Notes under the pieces: model-generated
Told to the model about the DNA's origin: nothing
Seen by the model: only the letters and a program-made list of their open reading frames with translations
Database searches by the model: none
From: Chaenocephalus aceratus
Taxonomy: Eukaryota > Chordata > Actinopteri > Perciformes > Channichthyidae
Reading direction: 5' to 3'
NCBI GenBank assembly: GCA_023974075.1
Contig: CM043792.1
Coordinates: 13,249,456 to 13,313,455 of the forward strand
DNA: 64,000 bases
In this document: one piece after another, positions 1-11,290 of the stretch
Layout: each line of letters starts with the position of its first letter
Numbering within the stretch: the stretch's first letter is position 1
Translations under genes and position numbers: made by a program

Positions 1-934
1 TCGGACCCTTTCCGGTGAGGGTTGGCCTCCGCCAGGAGATCCTCCGATTTCGAGGCGTAGTCGTGGGGGGGGGGGGTCTGCAGTTCGGTGGACTAAGGAT
101 TTGCACCACTGCTTTTTGCAGATGATGTGGTTCTGATGGCTTCATCGGTCTGCGACCTTCAGCACTCACTGGATCGGTTCGCAACCGAGTGTGAAGCGGC
201 TGGGATGAGGATCAGCACCTCCAAATCTGAGGCCATGGTTCTCAGCAGGAAACCGATGGACTGTCCACTCCAAGTAGGGAATGAGTCCTTACCCCAAGTG
301 AAGGAGTTCAAGTATCTCGGGGTCTTGTTCTCGAGTGAGGGAACAATGGAACGTGAGATGGGCCGGAGAATCGGAGCAGCGGGAGCGGTATTGCAGTCGC
401 TTTACCACACCGTTGTGACGAAAAGGGAGCTGAGCCAGAAGGCAAAGCTCTCTGTCTACCGGGCCATTTTCGTTCCTACCCTCACCTATGGTCATGAAGG
501 ATGGGTCATGACCGAAAGAACGAGATTGCGGATACAAGCGGCCGAGATGGGTTTCCTCCGCCGGGTGGCTGGTGTCTCCCTTAGAGATAAGGTGAGAAGT
601 TCGGTCATCAGGGAGGGACTCGGAGTTGAGCCGCTCCTCCTTCGCGTCGAAAGAAGCCAGTTGAGGTGGTTCGGGCACCTAGTTAGGATGCCATCTGGGC
701 GCCTCCCTAGGGAGGTGTTCCAGGCACGTCCAGCTGGGAAGAGACCAAGGGGTAGACCTAGGACCAGGTGGAGGGATTATATCTCTTCGCTGGCCTGGGA
801 GCGCCTTGGGATCCCCCAGTCAGAGCTGGTTGATGTCGCCAGGGAAAAGAAAGTTTGGGGCTCTCTGCTGGAACTGCTACCCCCGCGACCCGACCACGGA
901 TAAGCGGGAGAAGATGGATGGATGGATGGATGGA
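1..934 (+). mobile_element. Rex3-like (RTE clade) LINE, 3' portion
   Basis: This is the 3' end of a non-LTR retrotransposon that runs into the window from the left. It encodes the second half of a reverse transcriptase and ends in a short GATG tandem repeat (about 912-934), the typical 3' end of fish Rex3 elements. The 5' boundary is not visible. The reading frame and the tail are seen directly; the Rex3 name is family recognition. Confidence 0.85.
115..903 (+). CDS. Reverse transcriptase, C-terminal half (partial, LINE)
   Basis: The frame begins at the catalytic F-A-D-D motif of the reverse transcriptase palm (115-126) and stays open to the stop at 901-903. The C-terminal part has the W-F-G-H-L-V-R-M and R-P-R-G-R-P-R-T-R-W motifs that are common in fish Rex3/RTE polymerases. 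The polymerase fingers and the endonuclease would lie upstream. In-frame sequence upstream of FADD is already degraded: an expanded G run lies at about 66-76. The product would copy its own RNA into DNA at a nicked target. The surviving part has no internal stop, which suggests a fairly young copy, but as seen here it is only a fragment. Confidence 0.8.
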   Translation, partial: FADDVVLMASSVCDLQHSLDRFATECEAAGMRISTSKSEAMVLSRKPMDCPLQVGNESLPQVKEFKYLGVLFSSEGTMEREMGRRIGAAGAVLQSLYHTVVTKRELSQKAKLSVYRAIFVPTLTYGHEGWVMTERTRLRIQAAEMGFLRRVAGVSLRDKVRSSVIREGLGVEPLLLRVERSQLRWFGHLVRMPSGRLPREVFQARPAGKRPRGRPRTRWRDYISSLAWERLGIPQSELVDVAREKKVWGSLLELLPPRPDHG

Positions 935-2990
935 TTATATGTTTTCATTATTGTCATTGATGTATTAATGTGTTTATTCAAGCTTGTAAAGGTGCAGATA
1001 GTTTCAATTGTAGTGTATAGTGCAGGGTAGCTTTTTCAAGGATTCAAGACTGATATTGTCATGTGCACATTAGCTACAGTGTAGATATGGCAAGGCTCCT
1101 CCAACAATGCAACATGAATATATATAGGACATAGAACAAATACAATAGTTGTCAATTGTTAATTGAAATCTCCAAAGTTACTAAAGGTACTACATTTATG
1201 TAGTGGATTAAAAGTACACCATTTACCTCTGAACTGTAGTGGGGGAGGAGTAAAAAGTTGAAAGTAGAAGTCCTTCAAAATAGTACTTTAGTAAATGTAC
1301 TTTAATTAATGTTGTTTTACACCACTGCATCTATCCCTGATCCTCATTTGTGTGACCATGAATAGACTGGACACATCTGTCTGCATCATTAAGTGCTTTA
1401 CTCAAGCCGACTGATTAGGATTTTTTTCTTTCCCATCCCTTTCAAAACCAAAGCTCATCTTAGTTCATAACAGGTTGATATTTCTCAGTATTTACGACAC
1501 ATTATGCAGAAATAATTCCCTATTTAAAAAAAAAATCCTAGGTCAGGACAAGCATTGAATCGGTAAAAAATAACAAGCACAAGTACTTTTGCATTAAATT
1601 ACACTATAACAATAACAGTTTTCCATTTGGAGCTGTGATTGAAAGGCTCCATGTTATTTGAATGCAGTTGCAGAATTATTCCTTTGTATCATCTCAGCGC
1701 TTTAAAAGAGGCGAGGGGCACAGGGCTCCTTTCACATGCACGCACTTATCGCATTCACTGAAACTGAAAACACATTCAATTTAATGAGGGTAGGAAACAC
1801 TTCAACTCTTGCATTGATCATCTGAAAAATATATTTTCATTTATGCTGGAAAATAATAATTGAGTCCTTGTGGCTGGCTTCTGTGGATGGTGTTTAATGT
1901 CTTATGATGGTTACAATGTGTACATTGGAAAAGGTGTTTACTGATTGTAAGTGTTTTTTCTTTTTTCCTGTTAACCTGATGACTTTAGCGTGTTAAATTA
2001 AAGTAATTTCAAATTACTAATTTGTTCTGCACTGCTCATTAATGACGCTTCCTTTACTCCCTGCAACTACTACCATACTCCATCCACTGTCAAATATGTG
2101 TGTGTAAAAATACATGTTATGCTTGTTTTGTAAATGCATTTGTGACAAACAAGAAACAAAACAATAATAATAATTTTGGAGCACATCTACACCCAATGGC
2201 GGACTGGGTCAATAATTCAGGCCAGTTTGACTCCATCCCAGGCCAACCTCTGATTTAATAGGCTTATTAACCTATTTGTTGATATAACGGGGATCAATCA
2301 AGTTATTGATTTGGCCACTCATCTGGGTGGAAAGTTATCCAGATTACAAAATATAAACATTTGGTACTACTGACTGACAAGTCAATCTGAATTCTGAGGA
2401 TTCAAAATACGTGTGAAAATTCACCAAAAATTGGATTTACAAAAAGCTAGAAACACAAACCAACTAGCCTATACTGAAAAGTAACATAGTATTATGAGGC
2501 TAGTCAGTTGCTATGTCTCTTATTTACACAAGTGCTAGAAGAAGTATTTTAACAGCAGACAACCTAAGCCAACTGAAAAATAGAACTGCCTGCATGTGTG
2601 TGAGAGGAAAAGCTGGATCCAGAGAGTCACTGAGCGATTTTACTTCACAAATCCTGAACACAGTTTGTTGTAGTGTGCAGTCCAAATCCTTTGTCTCTCC
2701 TGCAGTAAACCCCTGGTCAGACCAATATGTTGATGTCAGATATGCCAGAGCTTTTTTCTCTTTTACTTAAAGTCTGCCAAGAGGTACACAGGGGGAAGTG
2801 TGTGTCATCACCGCTGAGTCCAGAACCACTTGTTTCACACCTGCCACCCCCTGGTGTGTGTGATCCAGCTACAAAGCACATTCCCCCCGCCTGCTGCAAA
2901 GAGCACTTCAGACTCTCCTTTGTGCCGACAGCCATCAGACTTCAGACTGTACAGAGCTTCCTGCCCCACTGGCCCCGGCCTCAGCCAGCC
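935..2990. other. Stretch without recognised gene, with old repeat fragments
   Basis: AT-rich sequence with no convincing coding region. 1033-1140 resembles the TTCAAG-rich dispersed repeat also seen at 22886-23030 and 35020-35160. 1160-1315 resembles the 'TAGTGGAGTA' dispersed repeat also seen at 34713-34800 and 59395-59450. The GC-richer part at 2760-2990 may be a decayed LINE 3' coding end, but the evidence is weak. Confidence 0.4.
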
Positions 2991-2991
2991 A

Positions 2992-3162
2992 GTTTTATTA
3001 AACACCTCCTTGATGTCTCAATAACACACAGGAACTTTAGACAAGTCAGGAAAGTCAGAAGGTTTAGAAAAAGTGTCACTGTTATTCCCTGACCCCTGCT
3101 TAAAGTTACTAGATCTGTGCAACCTACTCAACCCTGTTTCACTGGTTAAACATGAACGAGAG
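2992..3162 (-). repeat. 171-bp fragment identical to gypsy 1 pol
   Basis: These 171 bases are identical, base for base as far as I can read, to 10751-10921 inside gypsy element 1 (between protease and reverse transcriptase). The orientation on the + strand is the same, so relative to the element it is a minus-strand fragment. Flanking bases differ immediately on both sides. No LTR or target duplication is visible here. Confidence 0.9.
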
Positions 3163-3368
3163 TGCAGAAGGATGCATCATGACTATCATGTTGTCTTTAT
3201 GCTCAGGGCTACTCTTTACAGCTCTGCTTACACGAGTCATATGCCTCTATCGTGTGTCAGTGATTGTTAAATGTAGCTTAATATTTTCTCACTTAGGAAA
3301 AAATGTAAATGTTGAATTAAGTTAACCTATCATGAAAGTTTATTTTCAACCTTACCACCTGCACACCT

Positions 3369-3790
3369 TAAAGGTCCCATGGCATGGCCATTTCTACTGA
3401 TCATATTTCCATTGTTGAGGTCTATAGAATAGATTTAAATTGTGCAATTTTCCAAACTCACATTGGTTTCTCATACAGCTTCTCTGTATAGTATGTGTAT
3501 TCACCAGGTATTCACTCTCTTTCCTAAACGGCTTGTTGGAGCCCCCCCCCTCCCCTCCCTGTGAGCCCAGTGTGCTCTGATTGGTCAGGACGTTGAGAGG
3601 CTCGTTGCTGGGAGCTGCTGCGAGGAGCGGACAGGTTTCCGGGTCGGCAATACAGCGAGAACAAGCAAAACTCATCCTGAGCACACACAAACACTCACAG
3701 CCGAAGTGAAAACAATAAGTGTGGCTTGATATTGAGTAAGAAATAGGTTTATAACGCTGTGAGAATGGGCCTGCGGAGAGCATTTCTCCG
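3369..3790 (+). repeat. Left half of a TTAA-type MITE
   Basis: Begins near TTAAAGGTCCCATGGCATGG, the terminal motif of an abundant fish non-autonomous DNA transposon. The matching opposite terminus (CATGACATGGGCCCTTTAA) is present as a separate copy at 32038-32056, not here, so this copy is half an element. The distal part (about 3705-3770) shares a GTGGCTTGATATTGAGTAAG motif with the arms of element B. Confidence 0.5.
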
Positions 3791-3814
3791 CCATCCCAAC
3801 TCGTCTATTACCAG

Positions 3815-4105
3815 CATTCAGGGAGCTCTATACAAGTCAATGGGGACTCCCTGTTAGTTAGCCAAGGGATCCTAGGTTGCGGTCGGATAATCCAAAAATC
3901 AACTCCTATCGTCTATTCCTTGACCTCTGAGTGAAACATCATGGGGTTAAGGGATAGTGGATAGGAGAATTCAAAAGGACTTAGGAGAAGAGACTGCGGT
4001 ACTTTAGAGAATCCGACTGCACTTTCACTATCCGACGTGTTTATGATGCGCCAGCGGACGTCATAAATGTGCGTCTGCTGCTGTGGGGAAACTATGGACA
4101 CTACA
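3815..4105. repeat. Dispersed repeat X, partial copy
   Basis: Contains the block ACTTTCACTATCCGACGTGT and the following CGTCATAAATGTGCGTCTGC, which recur at 4925-4985. Class unknown. It belongs to the same cluster as the 4647-4990 and 31497-31768 copies. Confidence 0.45.
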
Positions 4106-4646
4106 GTTTTCTATACAGCGGACTACAACATGGATGTTTTATAAGAACGAGGGACTACTGTAAACTCATCTAGAGACTCTGCACCATGCTCTGATGCTGT
4201 TGCTTTGCTTTATGAACGTGAACAACAGAGAATCATATTCTTCATGACCAAAGTTGGAATTGAGATAAAAAAGGAAAGTGAAACTTATGCTCGTCGTCAC
4301 CCTCTCCCTCCGGTCCACATTAATACAAATGATCCCAATACGTATGATTGTATGAACTATGAAAATATCTTAAAATCAAATCATATGTATTTATTATAAA
4401 CGTAAGTCCTTAACATCTATCACTGTGTATATCACCTTTCAAACATCTTTTAAAAGTTGAACAAACCCCACACAGTTCAGTGAAATGCTGACTTTATTTG
4501 ATAATTTCAGTCAAAACTAACGTTCATATTTCTCTTTTTGATTATAATACTGATGAACATTTAAAACAAAACACTTTGGCAAGTTACCACATACGTTTTA
4601 AAATGCTTAATAAGCACCGTAACTTTCATGATATCATTTCTCGGTC

Positions 4647-4990
4647 ATAATCGGTTGTTTCCGTGAACGGCCGGATGTTGTGTGACGGAAAATGCTGCGG
4701 CTGCAAGGCATTGTGGTGCAGCATTTTCTCCTCTCCTTTCGTCAAGGGAGGTCCAGTGGTTCCTAAGCTAAAGGAGGTTATAAAGGAGGTTTGAAACCTC
4801 CTTTCCTATCATCTAGAGAATTCGAACGGCACTTATCATGGCTGTCACTGAGGGACTTCCGGGTCATTTCACTCCGTTAGGAAGGTTCCTAAGCTAAATG
4901 GACTATTCGACTTCAGCCTCCGACTGCACTTTCACTATCCGACGTGTTTATGATGCGCCAGCGGACGTCATAAATGTGCGTCTGCTGAAC
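4647..4990. repeat. Dispersed repeat X with internal palindrome
   Basis: About 265 bp (4647-4915) align closely with 31497-31768, from CGGTTGTTTCCGTGAAC to CATTCGACTTCAGCC. It holds a short palindrome, AAAGGAGGTTTGAAACCTCC plus TTT, at 4782-4804. The tail repeats part of the 3815-4105 copy. No coding sequence is seen. Likely a non-autonomous DNA element, but its ends are not resolved. 4991-5500 holds nothing else that I recognise. Confidence 0.5.
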
Positions 4991-5507
4991 TACAACTTTC
5001 CGAAAGCGGACTACTATAAGCGCATTATTAATAAATGCTGTTATTGTGTTGTTGTATGCTTTATGAACGTGTGCAACAGTGAACAATATGTTGTACATTA
5101 AGGTTGAAATTAAAACAAATAAGTAAAGTGAAAGAAAATTGTTGTCACATTGATAATTGTTGCTGCACACTCACCTCACCCCCCTGGCAACATACAAAAC
5201 AATTGATGGAAACCGTGTTAGACCTATACATGTATTGCTGTACATATCACCATTCTTAAGTTTATAACATGTTGAATTAAAATATGGTCAAAAGTCTCAA
5301 TTAGATTTGAAGCTGTATTGGCTTATTGATGTGTTATGGGACAAAATAGTTGTTTACCCAAAGATATTACTATCAAATGACCACAGGCCCAACACTGTTG
5401 CACTCTATGAATAACCAATAATCACCCAGCTGAATAGTATGTTGCTCAATGACCCTATTAGTGTCCTATATAAGAGCAGTTGGGCAGTATCACAGTTTCA
5501 GAGCAAG

Positions 5508-7004
5508 ATGGCAGAAATTGAGCTTGTGGCTGCTGTGTTGCAAAACAACAGAGCAAATATTCAGAGGAGGAGAGTACGACTGCAGAGGCTGGCAGTAGGT
5601 TTACAAAGGGTAAGTGCAGTAGATTATGATACTGGTTTCAATTATAGGTTACAGAGCATGCTTACATTGCACATACTATCAAGAGTATAGCTGACATTGT
5701 TGTATATTTCATGTGTTTCTGTGTACCTGGGTGAAGTTAGCTTTGAGGGCTTTCTGACAGAAAATTGTCTTATGGTTTAGCCAACAAACATATTTCCAGT
5801 ATTGATTATTTATAGCAAACTTGAAGGCTATCTCCTCCCATGTGCTTGCCTAACACAACAAATATGCATCATTGTTTAAAAAATAAAGGAAAGCCACAAT
5901 ATTGATGTATTTCAACCTTTTACTATTTACACCTGTTTTGTCTTCTACAAGAGAGGATCAACATCTAAGTCAACCCAGACCACCATGACCCTGTGGTACA
6001 AATATATATGGATCAGTCCAAAGATCTTAGATTTGACTACCGCCTGTCGAGGGAATCCATCGAGGCCCTGATGACCCTTCTCAGGAGGGAGAAGACCCAT
6101 GGCTGGGTTCAGCATGTAGAGGTCCTCCTGGTGGTCTACTGGCTGGCACATGGGTTGTCCTATTCGGTTGTCTCCAGGGTCTTTGATGTGCCCAAGACCA
6201 CAGTTTTCGATATTGTCCACAGGATGTGTGAGGCAATATTATGTCTGTTGGAGAAGGTCATCCATATCCCCACACAGGCACAGTGTGCTGAAGTTGGCAA
6301 TGGCTTTCATCGCCTTGCCAACAGCCCAGCCTTCAGCCACTGTGTGGGAGCTATAGATGGAGGCCACATCTGCATCAAGGCTCCCAATAGCCTCCATGCC
6401 CAGGATTACCTGAACAGGAAACTGTTCTTCTCTGTCCAGCTTCAGGGAATCTGTGACAGTCATGGCACATTCCTTTTTTTTTTGGCTACCCTGGTTCGGT
6501 CCACGACACCAGGGTGCTCAGGAACAGTCCAGTGTTTGTGAGGGGCTGTTACCCACCAGCTGGCCATTACATTGTGGGGGATGGAGGTTACCCGTGCCTG
6601 AGAGAACCTCTTAACCTCATCACACCGTACCGGGAACCGTTGAGGGGTACAGTGGAGGCGCGCTTCAACCGACACCATGCCAGAGCCCGATCGGTTATAG
6701 AGAGGGCTTTGGGATGATGAAGGCACGGTGGAGAGGGATCTTTTTCAAGGCCCTGGAAGTGGATCACAGCTTTTCCCCCAAGGTGATAGCAGTGTGTGCA
6801 GTGCTCCACAACATCTGCCTCACTGCTGAAGACATCCTGGAGCCAACTGAGGGAGAGGATCCAGTGCCGCTACCTCCACAGGGACCTGTGCAGAGGGATG
6901 AACATGCTGGTCAGCACTATAGGGACAGACTGGCAGCACACGTGTCAGCCCCACATGAGCTTCCTCCACACCTAAATGACCATGATTATTTCCTTATATC
7001 GTAA
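5508..7004 (+). pseudogene. PIF/Harbinger transposase (HARBI1-like), frameshifted
   Basis: The protein belongs to the DDE transposase/nuclease family of PIF/Harbinger elements, which cut and paste DNA at short T-rich targets. A helix-turn-helix-like stretch (V-S-R-V-F-D-V-P-K-T-T) precedes the first catalytic aspartate in G-A-I-D-G-G-H (about 6348-6368). The second catalytic aspartate is in V-G-D-G-G-Y-P (about 6573-6593) and the glutamate in A-R-S-V-I-E-R-A (about 6688-6711). Two breaks are seen: an expanded T run at 6473-6483 shifts the frame, and a one-base loss near 6716 shifts it again just before M-M-K-A-R-W. A possible first exon (5508-5610) starts at ATG and ends at a GTAAGT-like donor, with an acceptor-like CTTCTACAAG near 5950; this splice is inference. 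The partner Myb-like ORF lies at 18438-18845, beyond the gypsy 1 insertion. Confidence 0.85.
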
Positions 7005-7084
7005 GTATATTAATGGCTTTCATTCATTTTTTTAATATGCAATCATTCCCCATGAATACATGTTACTAATGCACGTTATTGTGT

Positions 7085-7800
7085 CTCTTGTGGTGCAGGT
7101 TGCCATGCTTGGATTGTTGCTACTCCTGCTGCAGCAGCATGTTCCAGTTGGAAGCAACTAAGCTCCATCTTTTTCGTTGATGTTCACCCCGTTATGTTGA
7201 ATTTTTGTCATGTTTATTTGTACATACGACACCTATTGCACGTCTGTCCGTCCTGGGAGAGGGATCCCTGCTCTGTTGCTCTCCCTGAGGTTTCTTCCAT
7301 GTTTTCCCCCTGTTAAAAGGTTTTTTTTTTGGGAGTTGTTCCTCATTGGCTGCAAGGGTCTAAGGCAGTGTTTCTCAAACTTTTTCATACCAAGGATCAC
7401 TTAACCAATAAAAAACACTCGTGGACCACCTAACTCCACAAATATAAAAAAACACATCGTTTTTCTAGAACAGATTACAAATCGCCTGAAAAGGGTACAA
7501 ACAAGTGGCAACATGTGTGATGAAGGTGTTGATCTGGGCTATATCATGCAATTGAAAGTGAAACTTAACCTTGCGATATTCCCGCGAGAGTGCGGAAAAC
7601 TTAAATGTATATATTTATTTCAAATGTGAAATTTTACCAATATACTCACGGACCAGTAGGGGCGCTCACGGACCACCAGTGGTCCGCGGACCACACTTTG
7701 AGAAGCACTGGTATAAGGACAGAGGGTGTTGTACACTGTACACATTAGAAAGCCCCCTGAGGCAAGTTTTTGGTTGTTAAATAAACATTTGGCTGATATA
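7085..7800 (+). repeat. LINE-tail-like retroposon, split by a MITE
   Basis: The blocks GCACGTCTGTCCGTCCTGGG, TTGCTCTCCCTGAGGTTTCT and GGGAGTTGTTCCTCATTGGC, followed after the MITE by GGACAGAGGGTGTTGTACAC and TAAATAAACATTTGGC, form a widespread fish retroposon tail. An inverted copy lies inside gypsy 1 at about 10982-11290. The left limit is uncertain. The 7366-7710 MITE interrupts it. Confidence 0.6.
7366..7710. mobile_element. hAT MITE (345 bp)
   Basis: Terminal inverted repeats CAGTGTTTCTCAAACTTT and (reverse complement at the right end) CAGTGCTTCTCAAAGTG are typical of Charlie-like hAT elements. The flanks GTCTAAGG (7358-7365) and GTATAAGG (7711-7718) are an 8-bp target duplication with one mismatch. 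No coding capacity. Confidence 0.85.
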
Positions 7801-7961
7801 TTTCACTGGAGTGGGTCTGTCATTTTGCATGTAGTGTTTGTATTTGTATTGTATTTGAAAAAGCTACTATGACATGTGGCGCTTTTGGGTAATTTTCCCT
7901 TTTATGTAAAGTGCTTGTTTATTGAAGCACTGTTTGTGAGTGTTATCCAAATCATCAACTG

Positions 7962-8388
7962 TGACACGATGGGCTCATAAGAACTCAGATGCTCGATTCC
8001 GTTGCATTGTAATATTCTTTATTTTAAAGAATACAAAGCTTTTTAATAATAACTTCTAGGATCTACTAGGACTCTCAATAGAATCTCTAGGTTCGACTAG
8101 GTAATGCAAAAACAGGTCTCTGGTAAACAGGCATGGATATGACGAAAAGACAAGACAAACCAACACAAGACAAAGGGAGAGAAGGACTATATATACACAC
8201 ACAAATTAGATAATGGGGCACAGGTGGACACAATCAGGGGCGGGGAACAACAATCAGTCTAACAGGTGACACACGGACAGGAAGTGCAGACACCTGGAAA
8301 GAGAGGGTAGAGTCATTAACATAATAAGACAGATGGACAAACACTAAAAACACAACAACTAACAGGATACTAGCGCTAAAACCTTACT
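7962..8388 (-). repeat. Gypsy 1 3' LTR
   Basis: 427 bp that match 17971-18401 closely. On the minus strand it begins with a mutated TGTAAGG and ends CATCGTGTCA. The last base at the PPT side differs (T instead of A at 8388 on the + strand). The R-start motif is degraded here by two changes relative to the 5' LTR. Confidence 0.92.
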
Positions 8389-9533
8389 TTACCCCCCCAC
8401 ACAACCACACTCGTTGACCGACCTTGTATCTTGGAGATGGACGTAGTTTTTGGTTGGCCAAACTCTTCATGCAGGTCGCACTTCTCTGCAGCATCTGGCG
8501 AACTCCCTTCCATACCTGACGACAGCGGCTAACCAGAGCATGTGCTGATGGTACGGTAACTTCCTGCTCGAGCTCCGGGAACAATGGAGGCTGGTATCCA
8601 TGGACACATTGGAAAGGAGAGATTCCGGTGGCTGATGTGGGTAAGGTATTGTGTGCATGCTCAACCCAAATCAGATGTTTGCTCCAGGTGGTAGGTTTCT
8701 GGGACACCAGGCATCTCAGACAGGTGTCCATTTCCTGATTCATCCTCTCCGCTTGGCCGTTTGAATGTGGATGGTATCCGGATGTCAGGCTCACAGTGGC
8801 TTGGATCAGGCGACAAAACTCCCTCCAGAAACGTGAAACGAATTGTGGGCCTCGGTCTGAAACGACATCGCTTGGGAAACCATGGATACGAAAAACATGG
8901 GACAACATGGCCTGTGCTGTTTCTCTGGCAGTAGGTAATTTGGACATGGGGATGAGATGTATCATTTTGGAAAAACTATCAATGACTGTGAGTACTGTGG
9001 TGTAACCTGCCGAAGGTGGAAATCCTGTCACAAAGTCCAATGCAATGTGCGACCATGGTCTGTTGGGAATGGGCAGAGCTTGGAGAAGACCTGCCGCAGC
9101 TTGACGAGACGTCTTGTTCGTAGCACACACAGGACATGCTGCCATATCCTTCCACATAGCAGGCCACCAGAATCGGTGTTTCACCATAAAAAGGGTCCTC
9201 TTGGTTCCAGGATGGCAGGAAAAGAACAGATGTATGGGCCCAATGAATCACCTGAGAACGAAGTGTCCTAGGAACAAACAGGCGATTCTGAGGACAACCT
9301 CTAGGGACAGGATTCTCCCCATTAGCCTGTTTTACCTTTACTTCAATGGGCCAGGTCACACTCCCGAGCACCTGGTCTGGCCGCAGAATGGGTTCTGGAG
9401 TCTTGGGAACTGGCTCAGGATCAAACATTCTGGAGAGAGCGTCCGGTTTTCCGTTCTGTGAACCAGGTCGATAAGATAGAGTGAAGCTAAATCTGTTAAA
9501 GAACAAAGCCCACCTGGCTTGTCTGGAGTTCAA
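8384..9533 (-). pseudogene. Gypsy 1 integrase, frameshifted and lacking the chromodomain
   Basis: The integrase joins element DNA to the host chromosome. The open part (9187 down to 8384, 267 residues) has the second half of the zinc-binding motif (C-P-V-C near residues 19-22) and the three catalytic acids of the rve core: D51 (A-L-D-F-V-T-G-F), D111 (S-D-R-G-P-Q-F) and E147 ([10 protein letters not shown]). Upstream, 9533-9250 encodes the linker after RNase H; a frameshift near 9190-9250 breaks the HHCC zinc finger. The protein ends abruptly after V-G-Q-R-V-W-L-C, straight at the polypurine tract. The corresponding gypsy 2 protein continues for about 170 residues with a chromodomain, so the C-terminal targeting region was lost here by deletion. 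Confidence 0.88.
8389..8402 (-). promoter_or_regulatory. Gypsy 1 polypurine tract
   Basis: On the minus strand a G-rich purine run (GTGTGGGGGGGTAAA) lies directly before the 3' LTR. It is the expected primer for plus-strand DNA synthesis. Confidence 0.75.
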
Positions 9534-10764
9534 ACTGCTTTACCCTCCTGATGTACTGTACGTTTTTGTGATCTGTCCAGACCAGGAAATCCTGCTCCGC
9601 TCCTTCCAACCAGTGCCGCCACTCCTCCAAAGCAATCTTCACAGCCAACAGTTCCCGATTTCCCACGTCGTAATTCCTCTCAGCAGAAGATAGCTTACGG
9701 GAGAGATAGGAACACAGATGAAGTTTGTTGTCCCCCGCTGACCTCTGGGACAGTATAGCTCCAACGCCGTCGTTGCAGGCGTCTACTTCCACCACAAACT
9801 GTCGGTGGCGATCAGGTACAGTCAGGATGGGAGCTGTGGTGAACTTCCTCTTCAGTTCCAGGAAAGATTTCTCTGCCTGTGGATTCCACACAAACTGAAC
9901 AAGGGGAGAGGTAAGGGCATGGAGAGGAGAGGCAATGGCACTGAAATTGTGTATGAAACGTCTGTAAAAGTTAGCAAACCCCAATAATTGCTGTACTTTC
10001 TTTCTGGAGCTTGGCATTGGCCAATTAGCCACGTCACTGACCTTAGCTGGGTCCATTTCCACCTTGTGGAAATCACAAAAGCCCAAAAATGCCACTGAGT
10101 TGACATGAAACTCAAATGTTTCGGCTTTCACAAACAAATGGTTAGCCAGGAGTCTTTGAAGAACAAGGTGAACATGGTTAACATGAGTATTCTCATCTGG
10201 AGAAAAGATGAGAATATCATCGAGATACACAAAACAGAAAACATTCAGGAAATCTCTTAACACATCATTAATGAGAGCTTGGAAAACAGCAGGTGCATTA
10301 CAAAGTCCAAAAGGCATCACCAAATATTCGTAATGTCCCGTAGGTGTATTGAAACCTGTTTTCCACTCATCCCCCTCCCGGATGCGCACAAGGTGATAAG
10401 CATTCCTTAAGTCAAGCTTGGTGAATATCTTAGCTCCCTGTAACAGTTTGAATGCCGTAGAGATGAGTGGAAGGGGATATCTGTTCTTAACTGTGATCTG
10501 ATTTAGCGGACTGTAATCAATACAGGGCCTCAATGTCCCTTCCTTTTTCCCCACGAAAAAGAAACCTGCCGCTGCTGGGGATGAAGATGTCCGAATCAAA
10601 CCAGCTTTGAGTGAAGAATCGATATATTCCTTCATGGCCTCCCTTTCTGGCCCAGAAAGAGAGTACAACTGTCCCTTGGGAATAGTAGAGCCCGACAGAA
10701 GGTCTATGGGACAATCGTACGGTCTATGAGGAGGCAATGAAGTAGCTCGTGTTTTATTAAACAC
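9496..10764 (-). pseudogene. Gypsy 1 reverse transcriptase and RNase H
   Basis: The 422-codon frame covers most of the polymerase. The first catalytic aspartate is at residue 118 (T-K-L-D-L-R-N-A-Y) and the catalytic loop V-Y-L-D-D is at 179-183. M-P-F-G-L-C-N-A-P lies between them. The thumb/connection region ([12 protein letters not shown]) is followed by RNase H with E-V-D-A-C (about 326-330), [12 protein letters not shown] and W-T-D-H-K-N. The end of the frame is out of register with the downstream integrase linker, so a frameshift lies near 9530. The catalytic residues that I can see are intact. The start is not a true gene start; in life it was part of a Gag-Pol polyprotein. Confidence 0.9.
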
Positions 10765-10981
10765 CTCCTTGATGTCTCAATAACACACAGGAACTTTAGA
10801 CAAGTCAGGAAAGTCAGAAGGTTTAGAAAAAGTGTCACTGTTATTCCCTGACCCCTGCTTAAAGTTACTAGATCTGTGCAACCTACTCAACCCTGTTTCA
10901 CTGGTTAAACATGAACGAGAGCACTCATCCCTCCACCCTTTAACCTTTCCTGTCTGCCAGTCAACGTGAGGGTTGTGTTTA

Positions 10982-11290
10982 ACAATCAATCAATCAATGT
11001 TTATTTATATAGCCCAATATCACAAATGTTACATTTGTCTCAGTGGTCTTCACAGTGTGTACAGAATATCAGTATGACAATACGACACCCTCTGTCCTTA
11101 GACTCTCACATCGTACAAGGAAAAACTTCCGGAGAAAACCCACAGTTTAAAGGGAAAAATGGGAGAAACCTCAGGGAGAGCAACAGAAAAGGGATTCCTC
11201 TCCCAGGACGGACAGACGTGCAATAGATGCCGTGTGTAAATTGAAAAGATAATACATTTGCAACATAGGTAGTCCAAATGTTTGGAAATG
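10982..11290 (-). repeat. LINE-tail-like retroposon inside gypsy 1 pol
   Basis: The minus-strand orientation ends in TATATAAATAAACATTGATT with an ATTG microsatellite tail, and shares GCACGTCTGTCCGTCCTGGG with 7235-7260. It separates the protease (11225 upward) from the start of reverse transcriptase (10985 downward). The interrupted gypsy coding sequence resumes on both sides in the same sense. The exact target duplication is not resolved. Confidence 0.7.

Noticed and set aside
289..678. Minus-strand frame within the Rex3 reverse transcriptase
   Set aside because: Shadow of the plus-strand polymerase, which carries the real motifs.
3394..3783. 129-codon minus-strand frame
   Set aside because: Lies in a MITE half and shows no protein family features.
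8796..9461. Plus-strand frames opposite gypsy 1 integrase
   Set aside because: Antisense shadows; the minus strand has the catalytic residues.
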